64,000 nt of DNA from Exiguobacterium sp. TNDT2 (GCF_003331145.1 NZ_QLVE01000001.1:62001-126000), one strand, 5' to 3'; positions 1 to 8,117 are shown, numbered from the stretch's first letter. The notes: generated by a model from the letters alone, not told the origin. Numbers and translations are program-made.

Positions 1-2
1 AT

Positions 3-206
3 GCAGTCGAACGTTTCTTGTTGACGTTGCCACGTGAAGATTACTTGTTCGTTAAAACAAAACGTAAGTCGCCCGTCCCGGACCACGAACCGGTCGCCTG
101 CATGGGGGCATTTGACTCACCGTTCCATGAACATTTGAAGATTGAACTCGCCGTCGACGAATCCGACGCGAACCACCTTGATATGTCGGCGTTCCGACAC
201 TACTGA
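3..206 (+). CDS. 3' end of an unrecognised gene (cut by left edge)
   Basis: An open frame enters from the left edge and stops with TGA at 204-206, leaving 67 residues of C-terminus. I do not recognise the family. The visible part is hydrophilic, with MGAFDSPFHEHLKIELAV in the middle, and has no membrane segment. A strong terminator follows at once, so it is the last gene of its transcript. The TTG at 18 is an internal codon rather than a convincing start. Confidence 0.55.
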   Translation, partial: AVERFLLTLPREDYLFVKTKRKSPVPDHEPVACMGAFDSPFHEHLKIELAVDESDANHLDMSAFRHY

Positions 207-229
207 ACAACACATCTGTGTTGTTTTTT
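206..229 (+). terminator. Rho-independent terminator
   Basis: AACAACAC (206-213), loop ATCT, GTGTTGTT (218-225), then a T run. It ends the transcript of the partial gene and overlaps the last base of its stop codon. Confidence 0.85.
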
Positions 230-298
230 AGTGACTAGCCTCGCCACAAGAAGGGAATAGATGACAATATCTGAATGTGAAAAGGGGAATGTGCTTTG

Positions 299-1186
299 AT
301 GGATACAGTCATGTTAATCGTCAACCCATCGTCTGGGAAAGAGTTAGGAACCGAGCACGCCGCGGCCGCGGAAGAAGTATTACGTGAGCGTTACGGCAAC
401 GTCGATGTCCGGTTTACGGAGAAAGCTGAAGATGCCACGCATTTTGCAAAAGAAGCGGCGTCAAAACAATATAAAGCTGTCATTGCGATGGGCGGTGACG
501 GGACGTTGAACGAGGCGGTCACCGGTCTCGCAGAAGCCGATTACCGTCCTGATTTTGGAATCATCCCGCTCGGTACCGTCAACGACCTCGCCCGCGCGCT
601 CGGTGTCCCGAGCAATCCCGAGGCCGCTATCGAGGCCCTCAAAACCGCGCAACCGACACCAATGGACATCGGGAAATATGAGAATGGCTACTTCATGAAC
701 GTCATCGCCATCGGTCTCATCGCCGAGGCCGTCGATGAAGTCACCGTTGAGGAGAAAACGAAATGGGGACCGCTCGCTTACTTAATCGAAGGCATTAAAG
801 CGTTCCGCGAACATAGCCCATACGCCTTGTCAGTCCAAGCTGAAGAGCATGTGTTCGACGGGGATGCATTTTTGGTCGTCATCGCCCTCACGAACTCGGT
901 CGGCGGGTTTGAGAATTTTGAACCGGACGCCAAGTTGAACGATGGCTTGCTTCACGTCTACTTATTTGAAAATCTCGGCTTCAAAGATGCTATCCAACTC
1001 GCACCGGCTCTGTTTACCGGTAAATTGAAGGAAACGGACAGCGTCACGTCGTTCACGACGAAACGGGTGCATGTCGACTCTCCTGAGTCACTCCCAGTCA
1101 ACGCCGATGGAGATACGGGCGGCAAGCTCCCGCTTACGTTCGAAGTGCTTCCGAGCCATCTGAACGTCTTGAAGCCAGTCGAGTGA
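299..1186 (+). CDS. Diacylglycerol kinase family lipid kinase (YegS/BmrU type)
   Basis: A 295-residue cytosolic enzyme that phosphorylates a membrane lipid, diacylglycerol or a related lipid, with ATP. The N-terminal catalytic domain shows LIVNPSSGK near residue 6 and the family signature MGGDGTLNEA near residue 63, the loop that binds nucleotide phosphates. PLGTVNDLARALG follows at about 90. The C-terminal half is the usual beta-sandwich. Length is normal for the YegS/DgkB/BmrU family. ATG 299 is chosen because AAGGGGAA lies about 10 bases upstream; the TTG at 296 is an alternative. It has its own leader and is followed by an acetyltransferase with only 52 bases between. Which lipid it uses cannot be told from sequence. 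Confidence 0.9.
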   Translation: MDTVMLIVNPSSGKELGTEHAAAAEEVLRERYGNVDVRFTEKAEDATHFAKEAASKQYKAVIAMGGDGTLNEAVTGLAEADYRPDFGIIPLGTVNDLARALGVPSNPEAAIEALKTAQPTPMDIGKYENGYFMNVIAIGLIAEAVDEVTVEEKTKWGPLAYLIEGIKAFREHSPYALSVQAEEHVFDGDAFLVVIALTNSVGGFENFEPDAKLNDGLLHVYLFENLGFKDAIQLAPALFTGKLKETDSVTSFTTKRVHVDSPESLPVNADGDTGGKLPLTFEVLPSHLNVLKPVE

Positions 1187-1238
1187 AACAAGGATTCCTC
1201 CCCTTAAACGTTAAAACGTGTCACGGAAAGGAATGGGA

Positions 1239-1766
1239 ATGATGGCCATCTCGCTCGTCCCGTTAAAGAAGGCGTCGGACGCCATCGTCGCGACGTTCAA
1301 CCGTTGGAACAACGATCCCGCAATCGTCCATTTGATTCGTCCCGTCCGCTCGGCGGAAGAACTTGCCGCCGAACATCACATGACAATCGAAGACTTGACA
1401 GACCGCCTCCTGACGCACGATATCTTCCTCATCTACGCAGACGACATGCTCGTCGGTGAGGTGAACGTCATCTATGACGCTCCGCATCTGTATGACAACG
1501 AACGCGGAAGCGCCTGGCTCGGTCTCGTCATAGGAGAGCTGAACGGTCGCGGGAGAGGTATCGGTACAATGGCCCTTCTCTTGTTAGAAGAACGATTGCG
1601 AGCGCAAGGTGTGCCTCGCATCGAGCTCGGTGTGTTCGGATTCAACGAAGCGGCGCAACGACTTTATCGAAAGGTCGGATACACCGAGATCGCCCGCATC
1701 GAGTCATTCACCTATTGGAACGGTCAGTTTTGGCCGGATATCCGGATGGAAAAGCGATTGGATTGA
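1239..1766 (+). CDS. GNAT family N-acetyltransferase
   Basis: A 175-residue acetyl-CoA-dependent acetyltransferase. Motif A is visible as GRGRGIGTMALLLLEERL (R-x-x-G-x-G, the pyrophosphate loop), followed by RIELGVFGFNEAAQRLYRKV, the motif B helix that commonly ends in a 'GY' turn. The acceptor is unknown. GGAAAGGA at 1225-1232 favours ATG 1239 (or 1242); the GTG at 1218 lies upstream of that site. It probably shares a transcript with the lipid kinase and ends at the terminator at 1767. Confidence 0.85.
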   Translation: MMAISLVPLKKASDAIVATFNRWNNDPAIVHLIRPVRSAEELAAEHHMTIEDLTDRLLTHDIFLIYADDMLVGEVNVIYDAPHLYDNERGSAWLGLVIGELNGRGRGIGTMALLLLEERLRAQGVPRIELGVFGFNEAAQRLYRKVGYTEIARIESFTYWNGQFWPDIRMEKRLD

Positions 1767-1798
1767 AAAGACCTTCCTCAGACGCGAGGAAGGTCTTT
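1767..1798. terminator. Bidirectional terminator
   Basis: AAAGACCTTCCTC (1767-1779), 6-base loop, GAGGAAGGTCTTT (1786-1798). It lies between convergent genes and can serve both. Confidence 0.85.
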
Positions 1799-1800
1799 CA

Positions 1801-2436
1801 TCAGTTGTTCAAATTTTCGACTTCGACGACGCGGAACCCTTTTTGTTCGAGTTGTACGACAATCTTGTCTTTCGTCTTCTCGTCACAGCCCGGTGGCAAC
1901 GTGATCAATACCCGGCGCAAGACTTTGCTCTTGGCGTCAAGCGTCATGAGACTGGCGATTGACGAGTATTTGCTGATGATTTTCGTGATTTTCTCAAGCG
2001 CCCCCGCCTGTTCACTGAGTGCGATCGTGACGACATAACTCCCCGTGTCACGGCTCCATGCCTCTTCGAGCATGCCGAGCATCTTCCCGTGCGGCAATAT
2101 CCCGTAAAATTCATTGCTCTCATCTTTTAAGACTGCGATATACGGCAATTCTTTAATCGAGAAGAACACTTTGAAGAAACCGTCCGACTCATGGACGTAC
2201 TTTTGCGTGTTCTTGATGAGCTCCATGACATTATCGTCTAGGCTCGCCCCACCCATCCCGTGGCGATAAATATGCATTTTATAGATATTACCGCGGAAAA
2301 ACGTTCCCGTCTCATCGAGCACAGGGACACAACGGTAACCTGTCTTTTCGAGCGTGTCGAGCGCCTCGCGCAATGTCGCCTTTTCACTGATTGTGACGAC
2401 ATCTTTCTTCGGAATGCATAAGCTATGCACTAACAT
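1801..2436 (-). CDS. cbpA: CBS-ACT protein, likely cyclic-di-AMP binding protein CbpA
   Basis: A 211-residue soluble protein with two CBS motifs (about 1-130; TLREALDTLEKTGYRCVPVL is the first) and a C-terminal ACT-like domain (about 132-205, beginning SYVVTIALSEQAG). This CBS-CBS-ACT layout and length match CbpA of Listeria, a receptor for the second messenger cyclic-di-AMP that is linked to potassium and stress control. No enzymatic motif is present, so it is a sensor or adaptor. Start ATG 2436 has AGGAGG at 2445-2450. It stands alone, convergent with the acetyltransferase gene. The ligand is inferred from the family. Confidence 0.75.
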   Translation of the reverse strand: MLVHSLCIPKKDVVTISEKATLREALDTLEKTGYRCVPVLDETGTFFRGNIYKMHIYRHGMGGASLDDNVMELIKNTQKYVHESDGFFKVFFSIKELPYIAVLKDESNEFYGILPHGKMLGMLEEAWSRDTGSYVVTIALSEQAGALEKITKIISKYSSIASLMTLDAKSKVLRRVLITLPPGCDEKTKDKIVVQLEQKGFRVVEVENLNN

Positions 2437-2559
2437 GCGATTTTCCTCCTAGCCAATTGAAAGTGGTCTACACCCTATTCATTACTATTCCCCAAATATG
2501 ATTGAAATCCTGCCAACAATTTTCAAAAACTTATTCCTGTACGGAAACGACCTCGGAAT

Positions 2560-2588
2560 TTGTCGTAGCGTCAAAAAGTCGTTATAGT
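2560..2588 (+). promoter_or_regulatory. SigA promoter of pdxK
   Basis: TTGTCG (2560-2565), 17-base spacer, TATAGT (2583-2588), followed by AAAGGGGA and ATG 2625. Confidence 0.7.
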
Positions 2589-2624
2589 GAAACTATCCAA
2601 ACAGACAAAGGGGATTGAACGACT

Positions 2625-3449
2625 ATGACAATGAAAAAAGCGTTAACGATCGCCGGCTCGGATACGAGCGGCGGCGCAGGTATCCAGGCTGATTTGAAGA
2701 CGATGGAAGAACTCGGTGTTTATGGCATGACCGCCCTCACGGTCATCGTGGCTCAAGACCCACATAATGCGTGGAACCACGAAGTGTTTCCAATCGATAC
2801 GACGTTAATCGAGAAGCAAATCGATACGGTCCTCGCCGGAATCGGTGTCGATGCCGTCAAGACAGGTATGCTCCCGACGCCAGAGATCATCGAACTCGCT
2901 GCCCGTAAAATTAAAGAGTACGGTATCGAGAACGCCGTCGTCGACCCAGTCATGGCGTGTAAAGGTGCCGACGAGATTCTCAACCCGGACGTCGCGGTCG
3001 CGATGCGCAAGCACCTCGTGCCGGTCGCTAAAATCATCACACCGAACTTGTTCGAGGCGCGTATGCTCGCTGGCCTCGATCAAACACCTTCCACGATGGA
3101 AGAAATCAAAGAGGCTGCTCGCTTGATCCATGAACTCGGCGCTGAAATCGTCATCGTCAAAGTCGGTGGCAAGCTCGGCTTCGATACAGCGTTCGACGTG
3201 CTTTACGACGGTAACGAGTATCGCCTCCTCGAGAGCGAAAAAATCGACCCTGCCTTCACACACGGCGGCGGCTGCACGTTCTCGTCAGCTATCGCGGCGT
3301 CACTCGCGAACGGTCACTCCGTCGACGAAGCGATTGAAATCGGAAAAGAGTTCATCACCGAAGCGGTCCGTCACTCGTTCCGCCTCAACCAATACGTTGG
3401 TCCGACGAACCATACCGGTTACCGCAAAAAATTAGCTACACAATCTTAA
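2625..3449 (+). CDS. pdxK: Pyridoxine/pyridoxal/pyridoxamine kinase
   Basis: A 274-residue ribokinase-fold enzyme that phosphorylates B6 vitamers (and possibly HMP) with ATP. It matches the Bacillus PdxK/ThiD-like family over its full length: ALTIAGSDTSGGAGIQADLK at the N-terminus, VKTGMLP near residue 85, DPVMACKGA near 112, ITPNLFEA near 140. The catalytic anion-hole segment reads THGGGCTFS where many relatives have GAGC; the catalytic Asp is not in the segment quoted. Start ATG 2625 follows AAAGGGGA and a good promoter. The following yojF-bshB2 pair is on the same strand. Confidence 0.93.
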   Translation: MTMKKALTIAGSDTSGGAGIQADLKTMEELGVYGMTALTVIVAQDPHNAWNHEVFPIDTTLIEKQIDTVLAGIGVDAVKTGMLPTPEIIELAARKIKEYGIENAVVDPVMACKGADEILNPDVAVAMRKHLVPVAKIITPNLFEARMLAGLDQTPSTMEEIKEAARLIHELGAEIVIVKVGGKLGFDTAFDVLYDGNEYRLLESEKIDPAFTHGGGCTFSSAIAASLANGHSVDEAIEIGKEFITEAVRHSFRLNQYVGPTNHTGYRKKLATQS

Positions 3450-3502
3450 CGGGTGGCCCGGGACGCATGTCTCGGGTCATCGTTTCCATTGGAGGGAACC
3501 GC

Positions 3503-3874
3503 GTGAAATCGATTCAACCTACAACCATCCAGACTTATTTGGACGCGCATGTGTCCATGCCACTCTATGTCCATGTCGAGACGACGAACGGGGCGTATGC
3601 GACGCATAACGACCCTGATTTTCATAATGCCGGTATGTTTATCCGCAACGTCGTCATCGAATATAGCATCGGCCAAATCAAAGGCGATGGGCCTTATCGG
3701 GTCGGCTTGAAGCTCGATCACGGTTGGCTTTACGTCGAAGGTTTGACCGATTATGAATTGCATGGGGACCAACTCCTGCTCGCCGGGCATGACCGTCTCG
3801 GACGTCTCGCCTGTGCCTTACATTTAGACATCAAACCGCTCCCGCAAGGAGCCTCGGAGGTGGAAAGCCAATGA
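3503..3874 (+). CDS. yojF: YojF family protein (DUF1806)
   Basis: A 123-residue protein matching Bacillus YojF: VHVETTNGAYATH near the start, GPYRVGLKLDHGWLYVEGLT in the middle, LLLAGHD near the end. Its biochemical role is unknown, but the gene is usually next to bshB2, as here, where it overlaps it by four bases (ATGA). That suggests a link to bacillithiol. GTG 3503 is chosen because GGAGGGA (3491-3497) precedes it; an upstream in-frame start lacks a site. Confidence 0.88.
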   Translation: MKSIQPTTIQTYLDAHVSMPLYVHVETTNGAYATHNDPDFHNAGMFIRNVVIEYSIGQIKGDGPYRVGLKLDHGWLYVEGLTDYELHGDQLLLAGHDRLGRLACALHLDIKPLPQGASEVESQ

Positions 3875-4524
3875 TTGGACCGTTACTCGTTATTTTTCCG
3901 CATCCTGATGATGAAGCGTTCAGTTCTGCCGGGACGATTATCCAGCATCATAAGAACGGCTTCCCGGTCACATACGTCTGCTTGACGCTCGGTGAGATGG
4001 GCCGCAACATGGGCTCGCCGATTTTCACGACGCGTGAAGAGTTGCCGAGGATTCGCAAGCATGAGCTCGAGGAAGCATGTGCCGTCATGGGCATCGACGA
4101 CCTCCGCATGTGGGGACTCCGTGACAAAACCGTCGAGTTCGAAGACGAAGCAGAACTCGCGGCACGGTTCAGTGCCTTGATCGAGGAAGTACGGCCGGCC
4201 CGCGTCATTTCCTTCTATCCGGGATACGCCGTCCACCCCGATCATGAGGCGACGGCACGGGCGGTCGTCCGGGCGCTCCAAGAGATGGATGAAGCGAATC
4301 GTCCTGAGTTTTTAGGCGTCGCGTTCGACCACCGCACCGAAGCAGAACTCGGAAAACCGCACGTCATCATCGACGTCGGTCAAGAGAGTGCCGCAAAACG
4401 CGAAGCGCTCTTCGCCCACCGCTCTCAGACGGAAGGACTGCTCCGGGCGATTGATAACGCAGAAAACGCCCACGTCATGGAATTACTCCAACGTGAGCGT
4501 TTCTATCACTATCCGTTCTCATGA
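3871..4524 (+). CDS. bshB2: Bacillithiol biosynthesis deacetylase BshB2
   Basis: A 217-residue zinc-dependent LmbE/PIG-L deacetylase. It removes the acetyl group from GlcNAc-malate, the second step of bacillithiol synthesis, or deacetylates related conjugates. Zinc-site motifs are PHPDDEAFS (residues 10-18) and VHPDHEAT near residue 115. It is translationally coupled to yojF (ATGA overlap). Its last six bases overlap the end of a small gene on the other strand. The plus-strand terminator is about 140 bases downstream at 4662, so its mRNA runs antisense across that small gene. Confidence 0.92.
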   Translation: MIGPLLVIFPHPDDEAFSSAGTIIQHHKNGFPVTYVCLTLGEMGRNMGSPIFTTREELPRIRKHELEEACAVMGIDDLRMWGLRDKTVEFEDEAELAARFSALIEEVRPARVISFYPGYAVHPDHEATARAVVRALQEMDEANRPEFLGVAFDHRTEAELGKPHVIIDVGQESAAKREALFAHRSQTEGLLRAIDNAENAHVMELLQRERFYHYPFS

Positions 4525-4611
4525 TTCATAGGCAAGGCGTGTTACGTACAGCAATGTACCGACAGCCCCGAGGCCAATCAATGTTCCCAATACGACAACG
4601 ATATGTTCCAT
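4519..4611 (-). CDS. Small single-span membrane protein (30 aa)
   Basis: A 30-codon frame starting ATG 4611 and ending TGA at 4519, with a good ribosome site GAGGTGA four bases upstream. The product is almost entirely one membrane segment (VVVLGTLIGLGAVGTLLYV) with a short polar tail. It lies 78 bases downstream of uppP on the same strand, with no T-rich terminator between on that strand, so it may be read from the uppP transcript. It overlaps the 3' end of bshB2 by six bases. I do not recognise it. The hydrophobic bias and ribosome site support a real gene, but there is no homology evidence here. Confidence 0.6.
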   Translation of the reverse strand: MEHIVVVLGTLIGLGAVGTLLYVTRLAYES

Positions 4612-4661
4612 GTTCTCACCTCTACTCGGTTATACGAACTTGATGGATCATTGGTTTCAAA

Positions 4662-4687
4662 GCGCATGTGCTGACATGTGCTTTTTT
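4662..4687 (+). terminator. Terminator of the pdxK/bshB2 side
   Basis: GCGCATGT, loop GCTG, ACATGTGC (one G-U pair), then T6. The T run is on the plus strand only. Confidence 0.75.
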
Positions 4688-4689
4688 AT

Positions 4690-5523
4690 TTAGAAGTACA
4701 AGAAGTAAATGACAACCGCCAATACGATGCGATAAATCGCGAACGGCGTCAATTTGACTTTATTGATCAACTTTAAGAAAAATTTAATCGACAAGAGCGC
4801 GAACAAGAACGCGCTAATGAATCCGACGACGAAGACTGGGAGGGTCGCCATCGTGAAGTACTCCCATTTGCTGTAGAGCGACAGCGCACTGGCACCGAAC
4901 ATAATCGGTACGGCCATGATGAACGTGAAGTCTGCCGCGGCCCGGTGACTCATTCCTAAAAGGACACCCCCCGAGATGGTCGACCCTGAGCGTGAAAAGC
5001 CTGGCCAGAGCGAGAAACATTGAATCAAGCCGACACCGAGCGCTTGTTTATACGAAATCTCATCGAGCGTTGCCGTCGTTTGCCGCTTCACGCCTGACAA
5101 GTCCGCAGCAATCATGAAGAATGCGCCGATGACGAGTCCGATTAAGACGGTCTTTATGGAGAACAAGTTCTCATCGATATAGTCTTCAAACAATAGCCCA
5201 AGCACGGCTGCAGGGAGCAGACCGATGAAGATATGTAGCAAGTTCAGTTTCTTTGTCGGCCCGCTGCTACGAATCGCGAGCAACTCCTTCGGATTCAACA
5301 ACTCTTTGAACCGATTCCGAAATACGACGATGACCGCTAAAATCGAACCGAGCTGAATCACGATTTTAAACGTGTTCGCCACCTCTTGACCGAGGAAGCT
5401 GCTCGAGTTGAGCCACAGGTCGTCCACGAGAATCATATGTCCCGTTGACGATACCGGAGCAAACTCTGTCAGCCCTTCGACGACACCTAACAAAAATCCA
5501 ATCAATAATTCATACCATTCCAT
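4690..5523 (-). CDS. uppP: Undecaprenyl-diphosphatase UppP (BacA family)
   Basis: A 277-residue polytopic membrane enzyme that dephosphorylates undecaprenyl diphosphate outside the membrane. This recycles the lipid carrier for peptidoglycan and teichoic acid precursors and can confer bacitracin resistance. Both family signatures are present: GLTEFAPVSSTGHM near residue 17 (active-site Glu and Ser-Thr) and PGFSRSGSTISGG near residue 160. ATG 5523 is preferred because TAGGAGA lies just upstream; the longer frame to 5562 lacks a ribosome site. A 30-residue membrane protein follows on the same strand. Confidence 0.95.
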   Translation of the reverse strand: MEWYELLIGFLLGVVEGLTEFAPVSSTGHMILVDDLWLNSSSFLGQEVANTFKIVIQLGSILAVIVVFRNRFKELLNPKELLAIRSSGPTKKLNLLHIFIGLLPAAVLGLLFEDYIDENLFSIKTVLIGLVIGAFFMIAADLSGVKRQTTATLDEISYKQALGVGLIQCFSLWPGFSRSGSTISGGVLLGMSHRAAADFTFIMAVPIMFGASALSLYSKWEYFTMATLPVFVVGFISAFLFALLSIKFFLKLINKVKLTPFAIYRIVLAVVIYFLYF

Positions 5524-5596
5524 TGTTTGTCTCCTATTCCAGTATTGTTTCTTATCATACACGGGAGCTCCTCCGACCGCCTCGGTCTTGAGGCGT

Positions 5597-5623
5597 AAAA
5601 AAAGGACGCTTCAGGAAGCATCC
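5597..5623 (-). terminator. Terminator of the MFS gene
   Basis: On the minus strand GGATGCTT, loop CCTG, AAGCGTCC, then T7. It overlaps the last codons of the MFS gene. Confidence 0.8.
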
Positions 5624-6756
5624 TCTCTCCGAGCTATGACCGTGACAAGTGTTTGATGCAGACAAACGGTGATTCCGATGAAACAAAAGGCGGTGAAAAG
5701 CGTCATGTCGGCCCCGACGACAAACACTAGCCCGAACAGGATGATGCCGCCATGCAGCAACATCGAGACCGACGATTCCGTCGTCGCCCTGATTCCGGAT
5801 GGGACACGGTGGTGCAATGCACCGAGATAGAGCGGCTCGACGATTCCAATAAGACAGGCCATTCCAGCCATCAACAGCAGACCGCTCGGCCCTGGATAGA
5901 GGCCAAGAACGACAAAGCCGATACCGGTGCCCCACCCGATTCCGTGCAGCCAACGTTCGGCCGTGGCAAAGCGTAACAGTATCGGTGCGACCAACTGTCC
6001 CGGTATTTGAGTGAGCAACAGGACGGTCGAAATTATTCCGAAGCAATAGATGGGAACTTCGACGTCACGGGCGTACAACTGCCAAAACTCATCGATGAAA
6101 TTGAAGGCGGCAAACGTCATGACATACAACGACGACACGATGAACAGTTGGCGATGCTGCCGGATGAAGCGAAAACCTACCCCGATATCCGCCCACTTCA
6201 ACCGTTCGTCTGACACGACCCGTCTCGGTTCGACAAGGACAAAACTACATGTCGTCGCGATGAACAAACTGACAATCGATAGCACATAGTTCAGTTCAAA
6301 CGGGAAGCGTGTGGCCAGCAGGGCACCGCTGATCGCCGCGAGAACCGCTGCAACGATTCCGATGACATTCAACCGCCCGATCCAGCGCTCGAACGTTTCC
6401 GGCTTCCCGTCCTGTTCGAGCGTCTCATACAGCAACGAGTTCTCCGCCCCGCTCCGAAGCGCCGCCCCAATACCTGACAAGGCGATGGCGACAGCAAACC
6501 CGACAAACGAGAACGACAACAATAGAACGATAAACGATAGACATTCCAACCCGACCCCAATCTGCATCAGCCGCCGCCGCTCGAATCGGTCGGCGAGGAC
6601 ACCCCTCGGTACTTCCAGCATCACAACGAGGACGGCGTAAATCATTTCGAGATAGACGACTTCTTGAATCGTGATCGTCCGCGACTCCCAAAACAGACGT
6701 TCAATCGTGTAGGCTGGGATGAGGGCATCGAACCAACGGATCCAGCCGAGCAACAC
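5611..6756 (-). CDS. MFS transporter; start region carries an in-frame stop
   Basis: A 381-residue 12-span major facilitator. The first transmembrane segment begins right at the proposed GTG 6756 (VLLGWIRWFDALIPAY), and VPRGVLADRFERRR is the MFS loop 2-3 signature. The substrate is unknown. GTG 6756 has no ribosome site. Further up in the same frame are ATG ATG at 6801-6796 with a perfect AAGGAGGAG six bases before, but that start meets TAA at 6774-6772 after nine codons. The gene is therefore either started weakly at GTG or silenced by a nonsense mutation or sequencing error. Confidence 0.75.
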   Translation of the reverse strand: MLLGWIRWFDALIPAYTIERLFWESRTITIQEVVYLEMIYAVLVVMLEVPRGVLADRFERRRLMQIGVGLECLSFIVLLLSFSFVGFAVAIALSGIGAALRSGAENSLLYETLEQDGKPETFERWIGRLNVIGIVAAVLAAISGALLATRFPFELNYVLSIVSLFIATTCSFVLVEPRRVVSDERLKWADIGVGFRFIRQHRQLFIVSSLYVMTFAAFNFIDEFWQLYARDVEVPIYCFGIISTVLLLTQIPGQLVAPILLRFATAERWLHGIGWGTGIGFVVLGLYPGPSGLLLMAGMACLIGIVEPLYLGALHHRVPSGIRATTESSVSMLLHGGIILFGLVFVVGADMTLFTAFCFIGITVCLHQTLVTVIARREDAS

Positions 6757-6836
6757 AACGTTTCGATCGACTTAACTAGGTGAACGTGCTCGTTTCATCA
6801 TACATCTCCTCCTTATTTGTCTATTCCCGCTGACAC

Positions 6837-6864
6837 AAAAAAAGCCACGGAAACATTCCGTGGC
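6837..6864 (-). terminator. Terminator of the DJ-1/PfpI gene
   Basis: Minus-strand stem GCCACGGAA / TTCCGTGGC with a 3-base loop, then T7. Confidence 0.88.
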
Positions 6865-6871
6865 CTGCACA

Positions 6872-7384
6872 TTATTTAAGCAGATTGAGCATCTCGCGAT
6901 TGAACGCCGGGATGTCATCCGGTTGTCGGCTTGTGACGAGCTGTTCTTGGCAGACGACGACTTCTTTGTCCGCATACTTCGCCCCAGCGTATTCCATGTC
7001 GACTTTGATCGATTTGTAGCCGGTCGCGTCGCGGCCTTCGAGCGTCTTCGCCGTAATCAACAGCTGTGGTCCGTGACAGATGGCGAACACCGGTTTTTTC
7101 GCGTCCATGAACGCCTTGGCGAACTGGACGAAACGATCATCTTCGCGCAACAAGTCAGGTGAGAATCCGCCCGGTAAGAGCAGTGCGTCAAAGTCTTCCG
7201 GTGAGACGTCGTCGATGGCTTTGTCGATTGTGACCTTCGACTCCCCTTGTTTGCCTTCGACTGTATTCCCAGCTTTTTTTTCAATCGTGACAACGTCGTG
7301 CCCTGCTTCCACCAATGCGTCGCGCGGACCCGTGAACTCTACGTCTTCAAACATATCTGTGATTAGCGTTGCTACTTTTGCCAT
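6872..7384 (-). CDS. DJ-1/PfpI family protein (YfkM/general stress protein 18 type)
   Basis: A 170-residue class I glutamine-amidotransferase-like protein. The nucleophile elbow AICHGPQLL (Cys near residue 104) and LLLPGGFSPD near residue 75 identify the DJ-1/PfpI family. Members have been described as proteases, deglycases or glyoxalases, and YfkM is a general stress protein in Bacillus, so a protein-repair role under stress is plausible but not shown. ATG 7384 is chosen over the longer frame because GAGGGAG precedes it. That ribosome site lies in the 3' arm of a 10-bp inverted repeat at 7390-7427. Confidence 0.85.
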   Translation of the reverse strand: MAKVATLITDMFEDVEFTGPRDALVEAGHDVVTIEKKAGNTVEGKQGESKVTIDKAIDDVSPEDFDALLLPGGFSPDLLREDDRFVQFAKAFMDAKKPVFAICHGPQLLITAKTLEGRDATGYKSIKVDMEYAGAKYADKEVVVCQEQLVTSRQPDDIPAFNREMLNLLK

Positions 7385-7389
7385 ATTGA

Positions 7390-7427
7390 AACACTCCCTC
7401 ATTATTTTTGTGCACATAGGGAGTGTT
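7390..7427 (-). promoter_or_regulatory. Inverted repeat covering the ribosome site of the DJ-1/PfpI gene
   Basis: AACACTCCCT (7390-7399) and AGGGAGTGTT (7418-7427) are exact complements with an 18-base loop. In the minus-strand RNA the second arm contains the Shine-Dalgarno sequence, so folding would hide it. There is no T run, so this is not a terminator. Confidence 0.5.
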
Positions 7428-7452
7428 CCACACCTAACCGGGCAATAAACAT

Positions 7453-8037
7453 TCAGCGGAACTTCGAGACATACGGATTGGCCCGCTCAAAGAAGCGATA
7501 CGGGTAGTCACGCGCTTCCCCCGTGTTCGGGATTCCCACGCGCGGACCCGCCTCGATGTCCGGAATGACATCCCCTTCGACGATATAGAGTGGTTCATGT
7601 TGGAGCGAGTGGCCATACAGGTCCATCGTGATGCCGAGCGCTTTCGTCAGCTTTCCGGGACCGTTCGTCTGATCGAACCGTTTGATGCCAGGACGATTCA
7701 TGTCGATAATCGCTTGTCCTTCAATCGGTTCGATGGCTCGGATGAGGACGGCTTCTGGCGTGCCGACCGGTCCGCTCACGACGTTCAGGAGCGTATGCGT
7801 GTGCATTTGATACGTATAGACGTGTCCCGGCAACCCGAACATGACCTCGGTCCGATTCGTCCGTCTGCCCCCGAAGCTATGGGCCGCTCGGTCGATGGCG
7901 CCAAGGTAAGCCTCCGTCTCGACGATTTTTCCGACAATCTGACCGTCGAGATGATCGTGAACGAGATAGTGGCCGAGTAGCGACCGGGCCAATTCGAGCG
8001 TCGGTTGTTCATAAAATGATGGATTGAGTCGTTTCAT
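7453..8037 (-). CDS. DNA-3-methyladenine glycosylase (AAG/MPG family)
   Basis: A 194-residue base-excision repair enzyme that releases 3-methyladenine, hypoxanthine and other alkylated purines from DNA. Family features: ARSLLGHYLVHD near residue 18, GKIVETEAYLG (catalytic Glu) near 38, GGRRTNRTEVMFG near 58, NGPGKLTKALGI in the C-terminal half. ATG 8037 is spaced seven bases from AGGAGG (8045-8050); the upstream ATG 8043 would be only one base away. It lies 68 bases before the DJ-1/PfpI gene on the same strand, so the two may form a damage-response pair. Confidence 0.93.
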   Translation of the reverse strand: MKRLNPSFYEQPTLELARSLLGHYLVHDHLDGQIVGKIVETEAYLGAIDRAAHSFGGRRTNRTEVMFGLPGHVYTYQMHTHTLLNVVSGPVGTPEAVLIRAIEPIEGQAIIDMNRPGIKRFDQTNGPGKLTKALGITMDLYGHSLQHEPLYIVEGDVIPDIEAGPRVGIPNTGEARDYPYRFFERANPYVSKFR

Positions 8038-8085
8038 CGTCATCCCTCCTCGGTCTCATTTTCTCAAATGAAGACAGGAACATAC

Positions 8086-8117
8086 AAAAAAGATGCCCTG
8101 AACGATTCAGGACATCT
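8086..8117 (-). terminator. Terminator of nhaC
   Basis: Minus-strand AGATGTCCTGAA, loop TCG, TTCAGGGCATCT (one G-U pair), then T6. Confidence 0.85.

Noticed and set aside
1-13. Similarity of the first bases to the start of a 16S rRNA gene (GCAGTCGAACG)
   Set aside because: The match is about 11 bases and the following sequence is an open protein frame, not rRNA.
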